Shown here piece after piece: positions 46,165-48,632 of a stretch of DNA of 48,632 nucleotides. The notes beneath the pieces were generated by a model. That model was not told the origin of the DNA. It worked only from the letters and a program-made list of their open reading frames with translations, and did not search any database. Both the position numbers and the translations under genes were made by a program. Source of the DNA: Candidatus Enterococcus myersii (GTDB lineage: Bacteria > Bacillota > Bacilli > Lactobacillales > Enterococcaceae); NCBI RefSeq assembly GCF_017316025.1, contig NZ_JAFLVT010000011.1:1-48632 (forward strand), in the 5' to 3' direction. Position 1 is the stretch's first letter. The number at the start of each line of letters is the position of its first letter.

Positions 46165-46257
46165 AAAAAAACTTTTAGCCTTTTATCACTAGAAATTCAG
46201 TCAATAAAGCAAAGGTCTTTATTGCTTATTTCTAAGTAAAGGGCTAAAAGTTTTTTT
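46165..46257. terminator. Long bidirectional hairpin between the peroxidase and mga-like genes
   Basis: A perfect 16-bp outer stem, AAAAAAACTTTTAGCC (46165-46180) with 46242-46257. Inside are CTAGAAAT/ATTTCTAAG (46189-46196 with 46228-46236, one bulge) and CAATAAAG/CTTTATTG (46202-46209 with 46217-46224). The A and T runs on the flanks let it act on both strands. Confidence 0.85.
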
Positions 46258-46359
46258 ATCTCTAAGAAAGTATAAGTTTTTGATAAGTAAAAAGATTAGA
46301 GCAACAGTTTTAACAAAATCTGACTTCACATGTTGCGAGGATTTGCGAAGCTTTTTTAT

Positions 46360-47865
46360 TTAAAAGCTATTTTTCGTTCTTAAAATAAAAATTTGGTTTG
46401 CTACTTTTTTGATTAAAGACTGCAATGCCGCTTGATCTAATTGGCTTTCAAGTAGATAAATAATTTTGGCTTCGTAACGGACATCTGTTAGTGGGCAATC
46501 TGTAATAATGATATCGCATTGGCTAAAAACACGTCTTTTAAATAGAAGCTGGTCTGTGCCAAAGATATGTTCTAATTGTGCACACAAATCATCGGCTACG
46601 TAATAGTCTCGGGTGTAATTGACTCCAATTTGTATTTTTGAAGTTGGTTTGAAGCGATCATAAAAATGCAGCAAATCTTCAATCATCCAATCTGAATCGT
46701 ATTTTTTTATAACGTGATTTTGAGTATTTGCAAAGTCCTGGTAAAAGGCGGAAATTTTTTGTTGAATAATACCATGATTCAGTTCATTTTGTAGGCTAGA
46801 GCTGGGTAGGGTCGTGTTAGGTTGAGTAGGCACAAAGAGCTTGGCGTAAAGTTGATGCCGGATAAAGTTTAACGTATAAAGTTCGAGTTCTTCTAAAGGT
46901 ACCAGCAAATTAAATTGTGAGATAAAATCAGTCAATAAATCTTTTGTTGCCAAAAAAATGGGTGCCTGTAAATTTTTTAGTTGAAGATATTGTTTGTGAT
47001 TTAACGTAGGACTGTCAATTTTTGCAAGAGAAAGTCGCGCTAATAGATTAATGAGATAACGCTGATCTTGCGTCACAGGCGCCTGTTCTTTTACGATATC
47101 AAAAGATTGGATAAATAGACTAGAAAAATTTTCCAAATTTTTGAGACTAGCGCGAAATTCAGTTAAACTCGTGACGGGAAAATAAGTATGAACGGACTGA
47201 AAAATGACAAAAAGTTTGTCTAGCATACTAGAATTAAGCTCCAAAATAATCCTGTCTGTAAAATAAGTACGTAAAACTTGGTTTCTATTTGCGTTTTTTT
47301 GCGCATGAAAGATAGGACCTGTATTGGTATGAATATTCCAATAGATGTCTAACATACAGTATTGAATTTGAATTTCACTGCCACTAATTTTTTTGGTTCC
47401 ATTGGCTGCAAAGTTTATTGTAATCCCATACAGTGCTAAAAAATTATTGATTTCTTTCATCTTAGAATAAACATGTGGTGCACTAAAATGGGTTGCTTGA
47501 CTAATTTTAGTAATTGAAGTATTCGACTTATCCAATAACGAAGTTAAAATAATATAATTTGTCGCAGCTTCGCAGTAATTTGTAAAAAGTTGATAGTACA
47601 GACGTGCGCAATCTTGGGAAGCAATATCTAAAAAAATGAATTTATTTTCTTTTTTGATGGCTTTAACTGGATAGTCAATCTGAAATAAATCTTTTTTTAG
47701 TTCTTGTAAATAGACTGTTAAATTCGCCTCAGAAATTTTAAAACGATTAGCAATGAAATGCGTTGTAATTGGAAAATCGAGGTCTGCCAAAAACTTGAAA
47801 ATATTTAATTTGATTCTGTTTTTTTTCTTTAATAAATGATTTTGAATTGCGGCTTGCGTTTCCAT
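46360..47865 (-). CDS. Mga-like virulence-type transcriptional regulator
   Basis: The protein has 501 residues. N-terminal helix-turn-helix regions (about 20-65; ITTHFIANRFKISEANLTVYLQELKKDL, and about 110-150; SITKISQATHFSAPHVYSKMKEINNFL) are followed by PRD-like domains (about 165-400) and an EIIB-like C-terminus (about 415-500). This is the Mga/AtxA plan. The ATG follows GAGGTGA. It is divergent from a surface-protein gene 136 bp away, which is the typical target arrangement for Mga regulators, so it is likely to activate that gene. PTS phosphorylation may adjust its activity. Confidence 0.85.
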   Translation of the reverse strand: METQAAIQNHLLKKKNRIKLNIFKFLADLDFPITTHFIANRFKISEANLTVYLQELKKDLFQIDYPVKAIKKENKFIFLDIASQDCARLYYQLFTNYCEAATNYIILTSLLDKSNTSITKISQATHFSAPHVYSKMKEINNFLALYGITINFAANGTKKISGSEIQIQYCMLDIYWNIHTNTGPIFHAQKNANRNQVLRTYFTDRIILELNSSMLDKLFVIFQSVHTYFPVTSLTEFRASLKNLENFSSLFIQSFDIVKEQAPVTQDQRYLINLLARLSLAKIDSPTLNHKQYLQLKNLQAPIFLATKDLLTDFISQFNLLVPLEELELYTLNFIRHQLYAKLFVPTQPNTTLPSSSLQNELNHGIIQQKISAFYQDFANTQNHVIKKYDSDWMIEDLLHFYDRFKPTSKIQIGVNYTRDYYVADDLCAQLEHIFGTDQLLFKRRVFSQCDIIITDCPLTDVRYEAKIIYLLESQLDQAALQSLIKKVANQIFILRTKNSF

Positions 47866-47936
47866 AGTTTCACCTCACCTAGATAGTAGCACGCAATGAA
47901 ATTTTATGAAAAAAATATCACTTTTCAAAAAAAATA

Positions 47937-47942
47937 TATAAT
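47937..47942 (+). promoter_or_regulatory. Candidate -10 for the surface-protein gene
   Basis: TATAAT (47937-47942) lies in a very A+T-rich divergent gap; no good -35 is seen, in keeping with activator dependence. TATACT (47963-47968) is an alternative. Confidence 0.35.
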
Positions 47943-48001
47943 AAAACGACTGTTTTCAAACGTATACTCAGTGCAACATTTAATGAAACGGGGTATATAA
48001 T

Positions 48002-48632
48002 TTGAAAAAGACGAAGAAAATCTTTATTGTTAGTATTTTTATGACATTTTTTATGACAATAACTGGTAGTGTTGCTCATGGAAGCTCTTTAGACGAACAA
48101 AATCAAGCAACTGTTGCATCTAGTGGTTGGGCAAACGCCAATTGCATTACCTTTTCTGATGATTTTTACTTATTTAATTCTGGAGTAACTAAGATGCAAG
48201 TAGGTCAAAAAATTACCGTTTATGGTGAAATAGATTTCTCGGGAGATACGCTTCCAATTGGTCAAGCTCAAATTATTTTTTCCAATGTAGACCCTGCGTT
48301 AGCTGCATCTTATGATAATAATTTGACTTTTGACTTTACGAATAAAAAAGGATACTTCTCCTTTTCGATTGTTTTGCTGGATTCAATTGTTGGTCCTAAA
48401 TTATTCACGGTGAAAGTTTTGGATAGTAATCCAGAAGATAAACAGCATTTGACTCCGTATAGCCAAACACAAACGATTATCCAAGATCCAAACGATCCAT
48501 ACTTAGATACGAAGAATGATGACCCAAGTGACCCAAGTGAGCCAAGTGACCCAAGTGACCCAAGTGACCCAAGTGAACCAAGTGAACCAAGTGAACCAAG
48601 TGAACCAAGTGAGCCAAGTGAACCAAGTGAAC
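48002..48632 (+). CDS. Secreted surface protein with Pro-Ser-Asp/Glu repeats (cut by window edge)
   Basis: It starts at TTG 48002, about 8 bp after GGGG. The signal peptide is KKTKKIFIVSIFMTFFMTITGSVAHGSS. A domain of about 140 residues follows (SGWANANCITFSDDFYLFNSG, then VGQKITVYGEIDFSGDTLPIGQAQIIF), which looks like an immunoglobulin-like adhesin fold, though I do not recognise a family. From 48524 a 9-bp repeat encodes PSD or PSE at least 12 times and continues out of the window. Such repeats usually span the cell wall ahead of an LPxTG anchor, which would be outside. It is probably controlled by the Mga-like protein. Confidence 0.8.
   Translation, partial: MKKTKKIFIVSIFMTFFMTITGSVAHGSSLDEQNQATVASSGWANANCITFSDDFYLFNSGVTKMQVGQKITVYGEIDFSGDTLPIGQAQIIFSNVDPALAASYDNNLTFDFTNKKGYFSFSIVLLDSIVGPKLFTVKVLDSNPEDKQHLTPYSQTQTIIQDPNDPYLDTKNDDPSDPSEPSDPSDPSDPSEPSEPSEPSEPSEPSEPSE
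48524..48632 (+). repeat. 9-bp tandem repeat encoding Pro-Ser-Asp/Glu
   Basis: Twelve complete copies of CCAAGTGAN run to the window edge. The third codon varies between GAC, GAG and GAA. Copy number is expected to vary between strains by slippage. Confidence 0.95.

Noticed and set aside
48524-48632. Tandem repeats that might suggest a CRISPR or satellite array
   Set aside because: The unit is 9 bp, in frame, without spacers, and encodes PSD/PSE as a wall-spanning stalk.

Overview
The window is a low-GC Firmicutes chromosome segment, most likely from Enterococcus or a close relative in the Enterococcaceae. The evidence is AGGAGG-type ribosome binding sites, A+T-rich codon use, the pyrG - fba - murA - rho - rpmE2 gene order, a NapA-type antiporter, a MerR-linked heterodimeric ABC exporter and an Mga-like regulator. 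The species cannot be named from the sequence alone. I found no rRNA, tRNA or CRISPR array.

Layout. (1) 1-3.8 kb: a C-terminal gene fragment, a YxeA-like gene, pyrG with a reiterative-transcription type leader, and fba. (2) 3.8-8.3 kb: a MerR regulator divergent from a two-gene ABC exporter, with a textbook 19-bp-spacer MerR operator-promoter between them. (3) 8.5-19.5 kb: a beta-glucoside locus: RpiR regulator, GH1 6-phospho-beta-glucosidase, GH3 beta-glucosidase, LacI repressor, LplB/LplC/LplA-type ABC importer, a YesL-like membrane protein and a ROK sugar kinase. (4) 19.6-22.7 kb: an antiterminator gene and an N-acetylglucosamine-type PTS EIICBA, with a RAT/terminator leader. (5) 22.8-25.8 kb: murA, rho, rpmE2. 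Known Bacillus gene order suggests that regions 2-4 sit inside an ancestral fba-murA-rho-rpmE neighbourhood.

(6) 25.76-35.81 kb: a roughly 10-kb integrated element bounded by a 35-bp direct repeat of the rpmE2 3' end. It carries a tyrosine integrase, a small helix-turn-helix protein, an HUH replication initiator beside a large hairpin, an unknown small protein, an XRE repressor with three paired TATACGA operators, a single-chain type IIG restriction-modification enzyme and an unknown 326-residue protein that may be defence-related. No conjugation genes are visible.

(7) 36-39.1 kb: a napA-like antiporter, a DsrE-like protein, and an SPFH protein with a small ribbon-helix-helix protein whose likely operator is a pair of 8-bp palindromes. 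(8) 39.2-45.5 kb: a LacI/KdgR-like repressor and a seven-gene sugar-acid operon: TIM-barrel isomerase, 81-residue unknown, permease, KDG kinase, hexulose-phosphate-synthase-like protein, phosphohexuloisomerase and KDPG aldolase. (9) 45.6-48.6 kb: glutathione peroxidase, an Mga-like regulator and a divergent, window-truncated surface protein with Pro-Ser-Asp/Glu repeats.

The strongest candidates for something undescribed are the 10-kb element (origin hairpin, direct-repeat operators, unknown cargo gene), the KDG operon containing both ribulose-monophosphate-pathway-type enzymes, and the SPFH/ribbon-helix-helix operon.
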